Source of the DNA: a bacterium
Lineage (GTDB): Bacteria > Babelota > Babeliae > Babelales > Vermiphilaceae
Direction: 5' to 3'
DNA: 11,894 bases
Assembly (NCBI GenBank): GCA_030626185.1
Contig: DAOUPL010000027.1
Location: forward strand, 1-11,894
The position numbers and the translations under genes were made by a program. Positions within the stretch are counted from its first letter, which is position 1, and each line of letters starts with the position of its first letter. Below are positions 1 to 7,278 of this stretch, one piece after another. The notes beneath the pieces were generated by a model. The model made no database searches. It was given only the letters and a program-made list of their open reading frames with translations, and had not been told where the DNA came from.

Positions 1-361
1 AGATACGCACAAGCTCAGTTGGTTGAAACAACAAACCCGGCAAGCGTAGCCAACGATGTGCCCCATTAATCGTAACGCCAATTGATGGCAACAATGTTGC
101 AAAAGAAAGCAGCATTGCACTACCAAAAAAGAACCAACTTAATCTATACAACAACACGGTTGGTAAACAATAAAAAAACAGCGCGCCAATACAACCAATT
201 GCAATACCCCATGCGTGCCGTTTAAAGTAAAAATCAGCTACACCATACTGGTCTAATGCATAAATACTACTAGAAGAATAAACAAACAATGCGCCAATCA
301 TCACCAAAATAGAAACGATAACACAACAAATAATTAACGATGAAGATAGTTGTTTTTGCAT
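1..361 (-). CDS. ftsW: FtsW-like SEDS cell-division protein, N-terminal part (gene runs off the left edge)
   Basis: Reading the minus strand from the ATG at 361-359 gives 120 residues with no stop before the window edge. SEDS proteins (FtsW/RodA/SpoVE) are polytopic glycosyltransferases that polymerise lipid II into septal or side-wall peptidoglycan. Visible support: a first membrane helix at about residues 8-28 followed by VYSSSS, a second helix (about 50-68), a third (about 77-92), then the SEDS signature region NGAHRWLRLPG...FQPTEL at residues 99-117, matching the family pattern G-x-R-R-W-I-x-x-G-x-x-FQPSE. The VYSSSS element favours FtsW or SpoVE over RodA, but paralogues cannot be separated from one third of the protein. 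It is divergent to thyX, with 98 bases between the two starts. The short, nearly uncharged N-terminus is normal for FtsW. Confidence 0.85.
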   Translation of the reverse strand, partial: MQKQLSSSLIICCVIVSILVMIGALFVYSSSSIYALDQYGVADFYFKRHAWGIAIGCIGALFFYCLPTVLLYRLSWFFFGSAMLLSFATLLPSIGVTINGAHRWLRLPGLLFQPTELVRI

Positions 362-459
362 ACAAAACTCATGCCTAGTTTTTTCATCTTATTTCTTTAC
401 ACTAAATATTATAGAAAAACGTATTGTGAACAATAAACAATTAATACAAAGGTTGCCCT

Positions 460-1233
460 ATGCAAAAAGAAAAAATTGTACCGGCGCAAAAGCTGGTAAA
501 AACAAATAACGTAGAACAAAGCATCGATCCACTGCGTGATGGCATAAGCTCATTAGAACTTGTTCGTGTTTCTGGATCAGATGTTGATGTGGTTAACGCT
601 GCACGCGTATCGTACGGTAAACGCATTGATAAAGTAGATGAACGTGATGAAAAGTTAATTGGGTTTTTAATGAAACACAAACACACTAGCCCGTTTGAAC
701 ATAACCAATTTTCTTTTCGTATAAAAGCACCATTGTTTGTTGCGCGTCAGTGGATGCGTCATCGCATGAACTCATACAACGAAATCAGTTATCGCTACGT
801 AAAAGCACCACTAGAATTTTATGTTCCACCAAAGTGGCGTAATCAAGATGTTAAAAACAAACAAGCATCTGTCGGATCATTTGATAACGATAAATTTAAA
901 CAGCAATACCAACAAGCAATTGATAATGCAGTAAAAACATACGAAGCATTACTCGATCAAGGATTGTGTCGTGAGCTTGCACGTGGTTTGTTGCCAATGT
1001 GTACGTATACACAATTTATCTTTACGTGCAACTTGCATTCACTTATGAATTTTTTAAGATTACGTTTACACGCTGGTGCACAATACGAAATTAGAATGTT
1101 TGCACAAGCACTGTTTGTACTTGCAAAACCACACTTTCCAATTTCACTTGGGCAATGGCAAAAAGTATTTGGTGACAACTTAGAACTTGATCAAGATTTG
1201 TTTACTGAAGGTTTTAATAAAACCGCCCAATAA
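460..1233 (+). CDS. thyX: Flavin-dependent thymidylate synthase ThyX
   Basis: This 257-residue protein converts dUMP to dTMP using methylenetetrahydrofolate, with FAD and NADPH as hydride carriers, in the cytoplasm. It replaces ThyA. The diagnostic ThyX signature RHRxxSxNExSxR is present as RHRMNSYNEISYR at residues 100-112. The C-terminal substrate-binding block is also present: LARGLLPM (173-180), then NFLRLRLH...AQYEIRMFA (197-215), with the conserved Arg and AQxEI residues. Length is in the normal range for the family. The start is set by AAAGG at 448-452, 7 bases before the ATG. The gene stands alone and ends at a strong hairpin terminator. Residues 1-33 form a somewhat longer N-terminal tail than in many ThyX proteins. 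Function is near certain. Confidence 0.96.
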   Translation: MQKEKIVPAQKLVKTNNVEQSIDPLRDGISSLELVRVSGSDVDVVNAARVSYGKRIDKVDERDEKLIGFLMKHKHTSPFEHNQFSFRIKAPLFVARQWMRHRMNSYNEISYRYVKAPLEFYVPPKWRNQDVKNKQASVGSFDNDKFKQQYQQAIDNAVKTYEALLDQGLCRELARGLLPMCTYTQFIFTCNLHSLMNFLRLRLHAGAQYEIRMFAQALFVLAKPHFPISLGQWQKVFGDNLELDQDLFTEGFNKTAQ

Positions 1234-1251
1234 ATTTTTAACCAACAAAAC

Positions 1252-1286
1252 AAAAAAGCTCTCAATAATTTATTGAGAGCTTTTTT
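1252..1286. terminator. Bidirectional rho-independent terminator between convergent thyX and pepA
   Basis: Perfect inverted repeat: the core stem GCTCTCAATA (1258-1267) pairs with 1271-1280 around a 3-base loop. Flanking A6 (1252-1257) and T6 (1281-1286) extend the pairing to 16 bp and supply a U-tract in either direction. It sits 18 bases after thyX and 15 bases beyond the pepA stop, so it can serve both genes. Confidence 0.93.
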
Positions 1287-1301
1287 ATAAACAAATGTTT
1301 T

Positions 1302-2822
1302 TTATTTTTTCCAATTCATTGCAAGATCAACCAACAACCGCACACCAACACCAGTAGCCCCAGTGCGATAATACGAAATATCCGGTACGTCAAACGCAGT
1401 GCCAGCAATATCAAGATGTACCCATGGCGTATCGCCAACAAAGTTTTGTAAAAAATGCGCAGCGGTTGTAGCACCAGCTTGTATTTTACTGTTACCAATG
1501 TTGCAAATATCTGCAACTGGTGACTTGATCGCTTTTTTATAATCATCAGTCATCGGCAAGCGCCAGACATAATCACCAGAACGATCACCAGAAGCTTTTA
1601 TTTTGTCAGCAAGTTCATCATGTAAACTAAACAATCCGGTATAAAATGGCCCTAATGCGTATGCGCATGCACCGGTTAATGTTGCAAGATCAATAATCAT
1701 TGCGGGTTTGTGATGCTGTACCACGTACGATAACGCATCAGCAAGCACTAAACGCCCTTCTGCATCAGTGTTTTTAACTTCTGCAGTTTTACCATTATAA
1801 AACGTAATAATGTCACCAGGCTTTGTTGCTTTACCACTTGGTAAATTTTCTGATAACGGTGTAACACCAATAATGTTTACGTTTGGCTTGAGTTGCGCAA
1901 CTGCCTGCATTGTTGCAAGAACTGCTGCAGCGCCAGACATATCTTCTTTCATTGTTTCCATAAAGCGTGGTGGTTTTAAACTTAATCCACCAGAATCAAA
2001 CGTGATTCCTTTACCCACAAAAGCTAATGTTTCTGCTTGTGGATTACCACAATTGTATTCAATCAACACCAAACGGCAATCAACATCAGAACCTTTTGAA
2101 ACTCCTGCAAGACCACCCATGCCCATCTTAATAACTTCATCTTCGCCAAACATGGTCATTGATAAATTATCATGTTCATTAACAATTTCTTGTGCGTAAT
2201 CAGCCAAATGTGGTGGTGTTAACTTGCTTGGTGGTAAATCAATCCAATGACGAGCTTTGTTTACTGATTGTGCTACAATGGCACCACGAGCAACCGCATC
2301 GCCTACAACAGCATCGTCAGTCAACGCACAAAACATAATTTCAACAAGATCAACACACTCATCACGTGTTTCTTGTGCAATAAACTCATCAAAGCAATAC
2401 GCACTCATCTTTGCAATAATTGCTGAATTATACGCCAAATGATCAACGTTTACGCCAAAGTGATTATGATCAGGAAGTTGTACCGAAATTGTTGTTGCAC
2501 GAGCTGCTTGTGCTTTTTTAATCGCTGACGCTAACGCACGACGATACAATTCAAACGAACGCAACGAAGAATCTTTTTTACCAATACCAGCAAAAATCAA
2601 CAATCTTACGCTACCATCTTTTGTAACTGGCAATAATAACAAATCACCATTCTTACCGGTAAAATTTTGCGTTTCCATGATTGCTGCAAGATTAATACCA
2701 AACTGTTCTGACATTTTCTGAACATACTTATCAGTCGCTTGTTCGCCTTGTACAACAAAATAAAGATGCGCAAATGCACCTTGTTCATGTGCATGACCAG
2801 TCTTTGCAGAAAGAACTAACAT
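1302..2822 (-). CDS. pepA: Leucyl aminopeptidase (M17 family, cytosol aminopeptidase)
   Basis: This 506-residue protein is a two-metal aminopeptidase that removes N-terminal residues, typically Leu, from peptides in the cytoplasm. It fits peptide scavenging in an organism with limited biosynthesis. The C-terminal catalytic domain carries the family's metal ligands and catalytic residues: GKGITFDSGG (K271, D276), K283 in SLKP, D294 in MKEDMSG, and the signature NTDAEGRL at residues 351-358 (D353, E355, R357). LPPSKLTPPHLA (196-207) is the conserved start of the catalytic domain. The N-terminal about 170 residues form the less conserved macro-like domain. Length is typical (about 500). AAGGGA at 2829-2834 on this strand precedes the ATG by about 6 bases. 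It is 76 bases downstream of the small secreted protein gene and may be co-transcribed with it. Confidence 0.96.
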   Translation of the reverse strand: MLVLSAKTGHAHEQGAFAHLYFVVQGEQATDKYVQKMSEQFGINLAAIMETQNFTGKNGDLLLLPVTKDGSVRLLIFAGIGKKDSSLRSFELYRRALASAIKKAQAARATTISVQLPDHNHFGVNVDHLAYNSAIIAKMSAYCFDEFIAQETRDECVDLVEIMFCALTDDAVVGDAVARGAIVAQSVNKARHWIDLPPSKLTPPHLADYAQEIVNEHDNLSMTMFGEDEVIKMGMGGLAGVSKGSDVDCRLVLIEYNCGNPQAETLAFVGKGITFDSGGLSLKPPRFMETMKEDMSGAAAVLATMQAVAQLKPNVNIIGVTPLSENLPSGKATKPGDIITFYNGKTAEVKNTDAEGRLVLADALSYVVQHHKPAMIIDLATLTGACAYALGPFYTGLFSLHDELADKIKASGDRSGDYVWRLPMTDDYKKAIKSPVADICNIGNSKIQAGATTAAHFLQNFVGDTPWVHLDIAGTAFDVPDISYYRTGATGVGVRLLVDLAMNWKK

Positions 2823-2898
2823 AAAAATCCCTTAAAAACATAATGTGATAAAACATTGTTTATCTTATCAAGAAATTTTATCTTCTCCTACAACAAAA

Positions 2899-3159
2899 TT
2901 ACCAATCAAAGCGATCTTTTATGCCCCAGGTAATATCTGGCGTTCTGCGATAACCAGCACCACCGTGTGGCCACCATTTTGGGCGCTTATGATCATAAGT
3001 CCAACCAACGTCATTATGCCACAAAGGTTTTGTACGTGGCCCTTTTTCTTTTTTTTCATTTTTTATCGACAATCTATATCTTTTTTGTTGTAAGTTCTTA
3101 ACTCGTGCATGTACAGTACACACACACAAAATTGTGAACATAATTAGTATTTTCTTCAT
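2899..3159 (-). CDS. Small Trp/Arg/Lys-rich secreted protein, unknown function
   Basis: An 86-residue protein that I do not recognise. It begins with a classic Sec signal peptide (Lys-Lys, hydrophobic residues 4-15, then VHA as a plausible cleavage site at 17-19). The mature part is about 67 residues, strongly basic, with a Lys-rich stretch (residues 20-44) followed by a tail rich in Trp, His, Gly and Asp. Trp residues include those in PLWHNDVGW, RPKWWPHGGAGY, ITWG and the last residue. There is no Cys in the mature part. The ATG overlaps the stop of the upstream hydrolase as ATGA (3156-3159), a typical sign of translational coupling, which makes this a real gene despite its size. Function could relate to the hydrolase or to the cell wall; nothing in the sequence decides this. 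Confidence 0.72.
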   Translation of the reverse strand: MKKILIMFTILCVCTVHARVKNLQQKRYRLSIKNEKKEKGPRTKPLWHNDVGWTYDHKRPKWWPHGGAGYRRTPDITWGIKDRFDW

Positions 3160-4166
3160 AAAACCCCCACGTCATGAACCACTTTATGTGGTCGCTTTTT
3201 ATCTAACTCACCTTGTACAACTTTCATAAAAAAGCGTCGTACTTTATAAATATATTTTTCTGGATCATTAAAAAATGAATCAAAATGTTTTCGTCCATCA
3301 GTAACCCACAACCGTTTATAGCCATCTTTTTTTGCATACAAATGATACACCGATGCCAATGGAATCTTTTTATCTTGTGCGCAATGAATAATAAAACATG
3401 GAACTTTTATACGCGCCATCGAATCAACAGGTGAAAAATTGACTAAACTTATAGGAACATGTTTTGAATCCCAATGAGCTGCAACTTTAAACAACGCAGT
3501 AATAATTGATTGCACGTACGGATTAAACGCATTTTCTGCCAAAAAGTTTTTACCCGGAAGGTCAATGTTAGTAAATGGAATTTTTACAAAATCTAATCCA
3601 CGACGCACAATTGATTGACTCGAATCAAACGGACAATCCAAAATCATTGCATCAAAAAGTTGTGCTTTGCCTTGTGCTTGAATTGCTGCCACAGCCCCCA
3701 TAGAAAACCCGTACACAAATAATGGTTTATCTTTTGTTGCAGGATGTTTACGCAACCATTCTGCTGCTGCGATAACATCAAGTGCTTCATCATAACCAAA
3801 AGTAGAAACTTGATCGTCAGTGTCATCACCATGCGCTCTAAAATCAAAAGTCATTGTGTTAAAACGTGAACCAAACATGCTTTTTCTAAGAAAACCAACA
3901 TCTTTATCTGTGCACAAAAAACCATGACAAACAAGTATCGTTGCAATTGCATCTGGCTGCGTAATCAACGTACCTGATCGCTTTATGTGTTCTGTGCTTT
4001 CGTGATTTTTTGGTGCATAAAAAATAACAGACTAGCGAGAGGCGCGCTTATTCTTTGTTTTTTTTTTATGAAGTAAATTAGAAAGATCCCCATCGAATGA
4101 GAACATTGATGAAAAACTGATAATTGCTAATAGACCGAAGAAAGAAAACCTCCATTTTACTTCCAT
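3156..4166 (-). pseudogene. Exported alpha/beta hydrolase with an in-frame amber codon near the N-terminus
   Basis: An alpha/beta-hydrolase (S33 aminopeptidase/lysophospholipase-like) whose natural reading frame starts at ATG 4166, preceded by AAAGGA (4178-4173) with 6-base spacing. Codons 1-44 encode a signal peptide (MEVKWRFSFFGLLAIISFSS then MFSF) and a basic linker. Codon 45 is TAG at 4034-4032, and the frame then stays open for another 291 codons to TGA at 3156. After the stop come SVIFYAPKNHE and GTLI, then the catalytic domain. In full numbering: oxyanion region VCHGF (about 79-83), nucleophile elbow GFSMG with Ser155, Asp265 in CAQDKKIP, His294 in RKHFD. The catalytic triad is intact. 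Options: a fresh nonsense mutation, a sequencing error, readthrough, or re-initiation at TTG 3968 giving a 270-residue protein without signal peptide. No good ribosome binding site precedes that TTG, and the strand would start just before the catalytic core. Substrate cannot be predicted. Confidence 0.75.
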
Positions 4167-4172
4167 TTTTTA

Positions 4173-4178
4173 TCCTTT
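4173..4178 (-). promoter_or_regulatory. Ribosome binding site that fixes the hydrolase start upstream of the amber codon
   Basis: AAAGGA on the minus strand, 6 bases before ATG 4166. It shows that translation was meant to begin before the TAG at 4034-4032, not at the downstream TTG at 3968, which has no comparable site. Confidence 0.7.
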
Positions 4179-4202
4179 TATTCTAAATAACCTCTCAATG
4201 AG

Positions 4203-4232
4203 ATAATAGCACGAAAAGTTTCCATATTGCAA
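4203..4232 (-). promoter_or_regulatory. Sigma-70-like promoter for the hydrolase / small-protein unit
   Basis: On the minus strand, TTGCAA (4232-4227, 4 of 6 consensus bases) and TATTAT (4208-4203, 5 of 6) are separated by 18 bases. The predicted transcript start lies near 4196, giving a leader of about 30 bases before ATG 4166. It lies after the terminator of the upstream thioredoxin reductase fusion, so the unit is probably transcribed independently. Confidence 0.55.
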
Positions 4233-4240
4233 TTGTTTTC

Positions 4241-4273
4241 AAAAAGAAAATAGGGCCTAGAATTAGGCCCTTT
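4241..4273 (-). terminator. Rho-independent terminator of the thioredoxin reductase-thioredoxin gene
   Basis: Hairpin with an 8-bp stem (4252-4259 pairing with 4264-4271, core GGGCCTA/TAGGCCC) and a 4-base loop. On the minus strand it is followed by a T-rich tract, TATTTTCTTTTT. It begins about 20 bases after the stop codon at 4295. Confidence 0.85.
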
Positions 4274-4294
4274 AAGCTATTTAGAGAAAAAGAT

Positions 4295-5797
4295 TTATTG
4301 AAATAAGCTTACACAGCGCTCTTTGAGCTCTTTTTCAGTCATTGCCTGATTGTAACGTGCAGCAAGATCACCGTTATACAAACTCAGCACACACGGGATT
4401 GAATACACATGAAGCTCATCAAGTAACGCATCTTCAGCTTCATCAGTGTCAACTTTTAAAAACGTCACATCAGGGCATTGTTGTGCTAACGATTTATACG
4501 CTGGCAACATTTGCATGCATGATGGACATGTTTCTGCATAAAAATCTACAAGTACCAATCCTGATTTATCGTGAGTGTATTGTTTAAATTCTTTTATCGT
4601 TAAAATTTCTACCACTGTGCCGCCAAAACCATCGAGTGATGGTTCTTCTTCTTCTATCTCTGATGAAAAACGACGTGGCTCAAGTTGTTGCACAACATTA
4701 TCGCCATACCCATGCTCTCGCAAAAAATGTTCTGCATCAAGCGCAGCACGTGATCCACTACCAGCAGAAACAATTGCTTGACGGTACACATGATCTTCAA
4801 CATCGCCAGCAGCAAAAATACCTGCAACTGATGTTTTTTGTGATCGACCTTGCACAAAAATGTGGCCACATTCAGTCAATTCAACTTGATTGTTCAACAA
4901 TGCTGAGTTTGGCGTATGACCAACTGCTAAAAAGACGCCATCAATTTCCTCAGTCACCACTTCGTCACTTTGATTGTGCAACACGTCAATGTGCGTAACT
5001 TTATTACCATCACCTTTAATAGCAACAACTTCAACATTATAACGAATAGTAATGTTGTTATAATTTTTCAATCGTTCTTGCATGCTTTGTGCTGCACGCA
5101 TTTGATCTTTACGTACCATGATCGTAATTGATCGCGCATACGATGTTAGTTGCATTGCTTCTTCTGCAGCAGAATCACCACCTCCGACAACGATAACATC
5201 TTTATTTACATAAAATGGTGCGTCACAAATTGCACATGTTGTTACGCCACTTCCCCAATAATCTTGCTCACCATCGATGCCTAAATGTTTTGGTGTTGCA
5301 CCAGTTGCAACAATAATTGATAACGCATGCAAAGTTTGCCCTAATTCTGTTTGCACCACAAACGGATATAGCGATGCATCAACACTTATCATGCTATCGA
5401 GAACATATTCTGCGCCAAAACTCATTGCGTGATTACGCATATCATCAACTAATTTTGGCCCCATAATCGAAATGTTTCCCGGCCAATTTTCAACTTCTGT
5501 TGTTTTAGTCAATAATCCCCCTGGCTCATACCCTTCTAAAACTACAACATTAAAACCGCCACGTTTTGCATACATCGCTGCAGTTGACCCAGCTGGACCA
5601 GAACCGATAACCAACACGTCAACAACATTTGTTTTATCAAATGCGTTGCTCATGTCATATTTTGCGTTATCTTCTTGCTGCACAATAATTTGTTCTTGTT
5701 GTTGTTCATCGATTTGCGTATAAAATGATGCGACACAAAAGATGCTTATCGCCAACGCAACAAAACCACCTAATTTTATAGAGATCAATTGTTTCAT
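4295..5797 (-). CDS. Membrane-anchored or exported thioredoxin reductase-thioredoxin fusion
   Basis: A 500-residue fusion. Residues 1-26 (MKQLISIK, then a hydrophobic stretch to SFY) form a signal peptide or anchor. Next is a Gln/Glu-rich linker, then a complete low-Mr thioredoxin reductase (about 57-365): FAD motif GSGPAG (65-70), redox pair CAIC (C188, C191), NADPH motif GGGDSA (205-210), and second FAD motif ending FAAGD (328-332). An acidic linker (380-387) leads to a thioredoxin domain (about 394-500) with active site CPSC (C424, C427) in place of WCGPC, and cis-Pro468 in SIPC. NADPH electrons would pass from FAD through CAIC to the fused CPSC. TrxB-TrxA fusions are known, for example in Mycobacterium leprae; the leading hydrophobic segment is unusual because TrxB is normally cytosolic. 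AAGGA (5807-5803), 5 bases before the ATG, supports this start. An internal start at Met49 would give a cytosolic enzyme but has no visible ribosome binding site. Confidence 0.93.
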   Translation of the reverse strand: MKQLISIKLGGFVALAISIFCVASFYTQIDEQQQEQIIVQQEDNAKYDMSNAFDKTNVVDVLVIGSGPAGSTAAMYAKRGGFNVVVLEGYEPGGLLTKTTEVENWPGNISIMGPKLVDDMRNHAMSFGAEYVLDSMISVDASLYPFVVQTELGQTLHALSIIVATGATPKHLGIDGEQDYWGSGVTTCAICDAPFYVNKDVIVVGGGDSAAEEAMQLTSYARSITIMVRKDQMRAAQSMQERLKNYNNITIRYNVEVVAIKGDGNKVTHIDVLHNQSDEVVTEEIDGVFLAVGHTPNSALLNNQVELTECGHIFVQGRSQKTSVAGIFAAGDVEDHVYRQAIVSAGSGSRAALDAEHFLREHGYGDNVVQQLEPRRFSSEIEEEEPSLDGFGGTVVEILTIKEFKQYTHDKSGLVLVDFYAETCPSCMQMLPAYKSLAQQCPDVTFLKVDTDEAEDALLDELHVYSIPCVLSLYNGDLAARYNQAMTEKELKERCVSLFQ

Positions 5798-5883
5798 ATT
5801 TTTCCTTATCGTTAGTAATCAAATCTTTTTTTAGTTTACGCAAAAGAAAAAACTTTGCGAGTATCAAGAAAATACAAAAATCA

Positions 5884-5913
5884 TTGCATGCAAAGCAAAT
5901 GCTTATCTATGTT
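5884..5913 (+). promoter_or_regulatory. Possible promoter of the Hint toxin gene
   Basis: TTGCAT (5884-5889) and TATGTT (5908-5913) are separated by 18 bases, in the 158-base divergent gap between the reductase fusion and the toxin gene. The -10 box is poor, and no other convincing pair was found. The toxin gene itself has only a weak AAAGA before its ATG, consistent with low expression. Confidence 0.3.
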
Positions 5914-5955
5914 AGAAAAAATTAAGCACCCAATATCACACAAAAGACCAAAAAT

Positions 5956-7002
5956 ATGACGCACCTATTGCTATTAATACAGTTCCTTCTCTTTCCATCT
6001 CTTTTGTTTGGTCACGGCTTCGCTAAAAATACTTTGATTTTATCCAATAATCAAACATTTAAACACATTAATCACATTAAAAATAAAGCAAAAATTTATA
6101 GCTACAATAAACAGCGCGATCAACACGCAAATATCACCATAAAAGACCGTGGCTACAGCACAACAAACTGCTATATCAATATCATAATAAACAACAATGT
6201 TCTTATCTCGTGCACACCAACACAAGAGTTTTATCACGCACAACGCAAACGGTGGGTGCCAGCGTACAAATTAACCGTTGGCGACCAACTACTTTGTGCT
6301 CACCACACAACACAACCAGTTACTGCAATTTATCCCGTAAACAAATCGATGAAAGTTTACACTGTCGAAGTGCACAATTATCACACGTTCTTTGTCTCAC
6401 CTTACTGCGTACTTACGCACAACATGTCACTCCCTTGTTTTGCTGATGCGGGCATGGGAATTTCCGCTTTAGGTTCTGCTGGCGCTGTAGGCAATCTTTT
6501 TGAACCAGTAACCGTACTTGCCGTTATGGCGATTGCCGCCGCTGCCTACGGTATTGCAAAAATTATCAAAAGTATTAAAGGTACCAAGTATCACCTTCCA
6601 CAAATTGATAGTGATACGTTGCATCATTTAAAACAAAAACAACAAAGGTTAAAAAAATCTAAAAACCAAAAAACTGAACCATCGAATAATAATGACAAAG
6701 ATCCTAAAAAACCATCACGTATCGAAAATATGGAAAAATTTTTTCTTACAGAGTTTGGTAAAAAAATATATCTTTATGTTGAAAGAACAAAAAAAGTCTT
6801 TCAAGGACAAACTGTGTACAGAGTGATAAAAAATATTCCTGGAACTTTGCTTAAAAAAGGGTATCAATTTTATTTGGATAATTTTCACAAAGATCACCTA
6901 GAAGTCTTTGATAAACAAGGATTTGCAAAAACGGTTATTGATTTAAATGGAAATGTAATTTTTAAATACTTAGGCAAAATTAGTGGTAGAGTATTATCAT
7001 GA
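5956..7002 (+). CDS. Secreted Hint-domain polymorphic toxin, compact form
   Basis: A 348-residue protein. Residues 1-23 are a Sec signal peptide. Residues about 21-156 form a Hint (hedgehog/intein) domain of the pre-toxin type: a first block NTLILSNN...FKHI..IKNKAKIYSYN, then CTPTQEFYHAQRKRWVPAYKLTVGDQLL (86-113), and the closing block VYTVEV.NYHTFFVSP..VLTHN, where H155-N156 is the self-cleavage end. Residues 157-205 are Ala/Gly-rich and hydrophobic (VTVLAVMAIAAAAYGIAKII), a possible membrane or translocation segment. A Lys-rich linker (222-255) precedes a C-terminal domain (about 258-348) with the dense motif DNFHKDHLEVFDKQG (308-322), reminiscent of small toxin nucleases such as the E3-type domain. 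That last assignment is inference. Residue 21, where inteins have Cys1, appears to be Gly. The stop overlaps the start of a candidate immunity gene (ATGA, 6999-7002), and the tail is far more AT-rich than the Hint part. No RHS or other long filament region is present. Confidence 0.82.
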   Translation: MTHLLLLIQFLLFPSLLFGHGFAKNTLILSNNQTFKHINHIKNKAKIYSYNKQRDQHANITIKDRGYSTTNCYINIIINNNVLISCTPTQEFYHAQRKRWVPAYKLTVGDQLLCAHHTTQPVTAIYPVNKSMKVYTVEVHNYHTFFVSPYCVLTHNMSLPCFADAGMGISALGSAGAVGNLFEPVTVLAVMAIAAAAYGIAKIIKSIKGTKYHLPQIDSDTLHHLKQKQQRLKKSKNQKTEPSNNNDKDPKKPSRIENMEKFFLTEFGKKIYLYVERTKKVFQGQTVYRVIKNIPGTLLKKGYQFYLDNFHKDHLEVFDKQGFAKTVIDLNGNVIFKYLGKISGRVLS

Positions 7003-7265
7003 ACAAAACAATCAATTTTTTATCCTCCCTTAGCAAACTAAACAATTCTTTTTTAAAAGCAAAAAACAAAAGAGAACATAACCTAAATATGACATACCTC
7101 CTTGAGCACAATAAAAGTATTGCATTAATATTGAATATCTCAGAGCATGACAAACATTTTTTATGCTTAAAAATGATGGGGTTGCTAAATATGGATTGGG
7201 TGAGTATCTTTGGCTGTTTAGAAGATATAAAAGATTTAATTAAAGATGAATTAAATAACAAATGA
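6999..7265 (+). CDS. Candidate immunity protein, first copy
   Basis: An 88-residue cytoplasmic protein, with no signal peptide or membrane segment. I do not recognise the family. Its ATG overlaps the toxin stop by four bases (ATGA), and no strong Shine-Dalgarno precedes it, so translation is probably coupled to the toxin. It is about 70% identical (62 of 88 positions by eye) to the next gene. Conserved features include MNKT.NFL.SLSK at the start, KEHNLN, an EHNK.IA.ILNISE core, FLC.KMM, WVSI and LEDI..LI.DELNNK. It looks all-helical, with an acidic C-terminus that would suit binding to the very basic toxin tail. Position directly after a polymorphic toxin is the usual place for immunity genes; the role is inferred from that context. 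GC is very low (about 27% in one 60-base line). Confidence 0.78.
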   Translation: MNKTINFLSSLSKLNNSFLKAKNKREHNLNMTYLLEHNKSIALILNISEHDKHFLCLKMMGLLNMDWVSIFGCLEDIKDLIKDELNNK

Positions 7266-7278
7266 AATTTAAGTAATT

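Noticed and set aside
362..459. A promoter pair in the ftsW-thyX gap (TATTAT at 407-412)
   Set aside because: The -10-like box has no acceptable -35 at 16-18 bases, so I could not support a specific promoter for either gene.
1810..2199. A 129-codon plus-strand ORF opposite pepA
   Set aside because: It lies wholly antisense to a clear M17 aminopeptidase, lacks a ribosome binding site, and has a composition (Ser/Pro/Thr-rich) expected of a shadow frame.
4032..4166. The 44-codon ORF before the amber codon as an independent small gene
   Set aside because: Possible, but the frame continues without a second stop into the hydrolase, and the intervening 21 codons (SVIFYAPKNHE to GT) read as protein-like sequence leading into the catalytic domain. 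No ribosome binding site serves the downstream part.
6016..6426. Intein inserted in a host gene
   Set aside because: There is no flanking extein of a known essential protein and no homing endonuclease. The Hint domain follows a signal peptide and precedes a toxin-like tail, the polymorphic-toxin arrangement.
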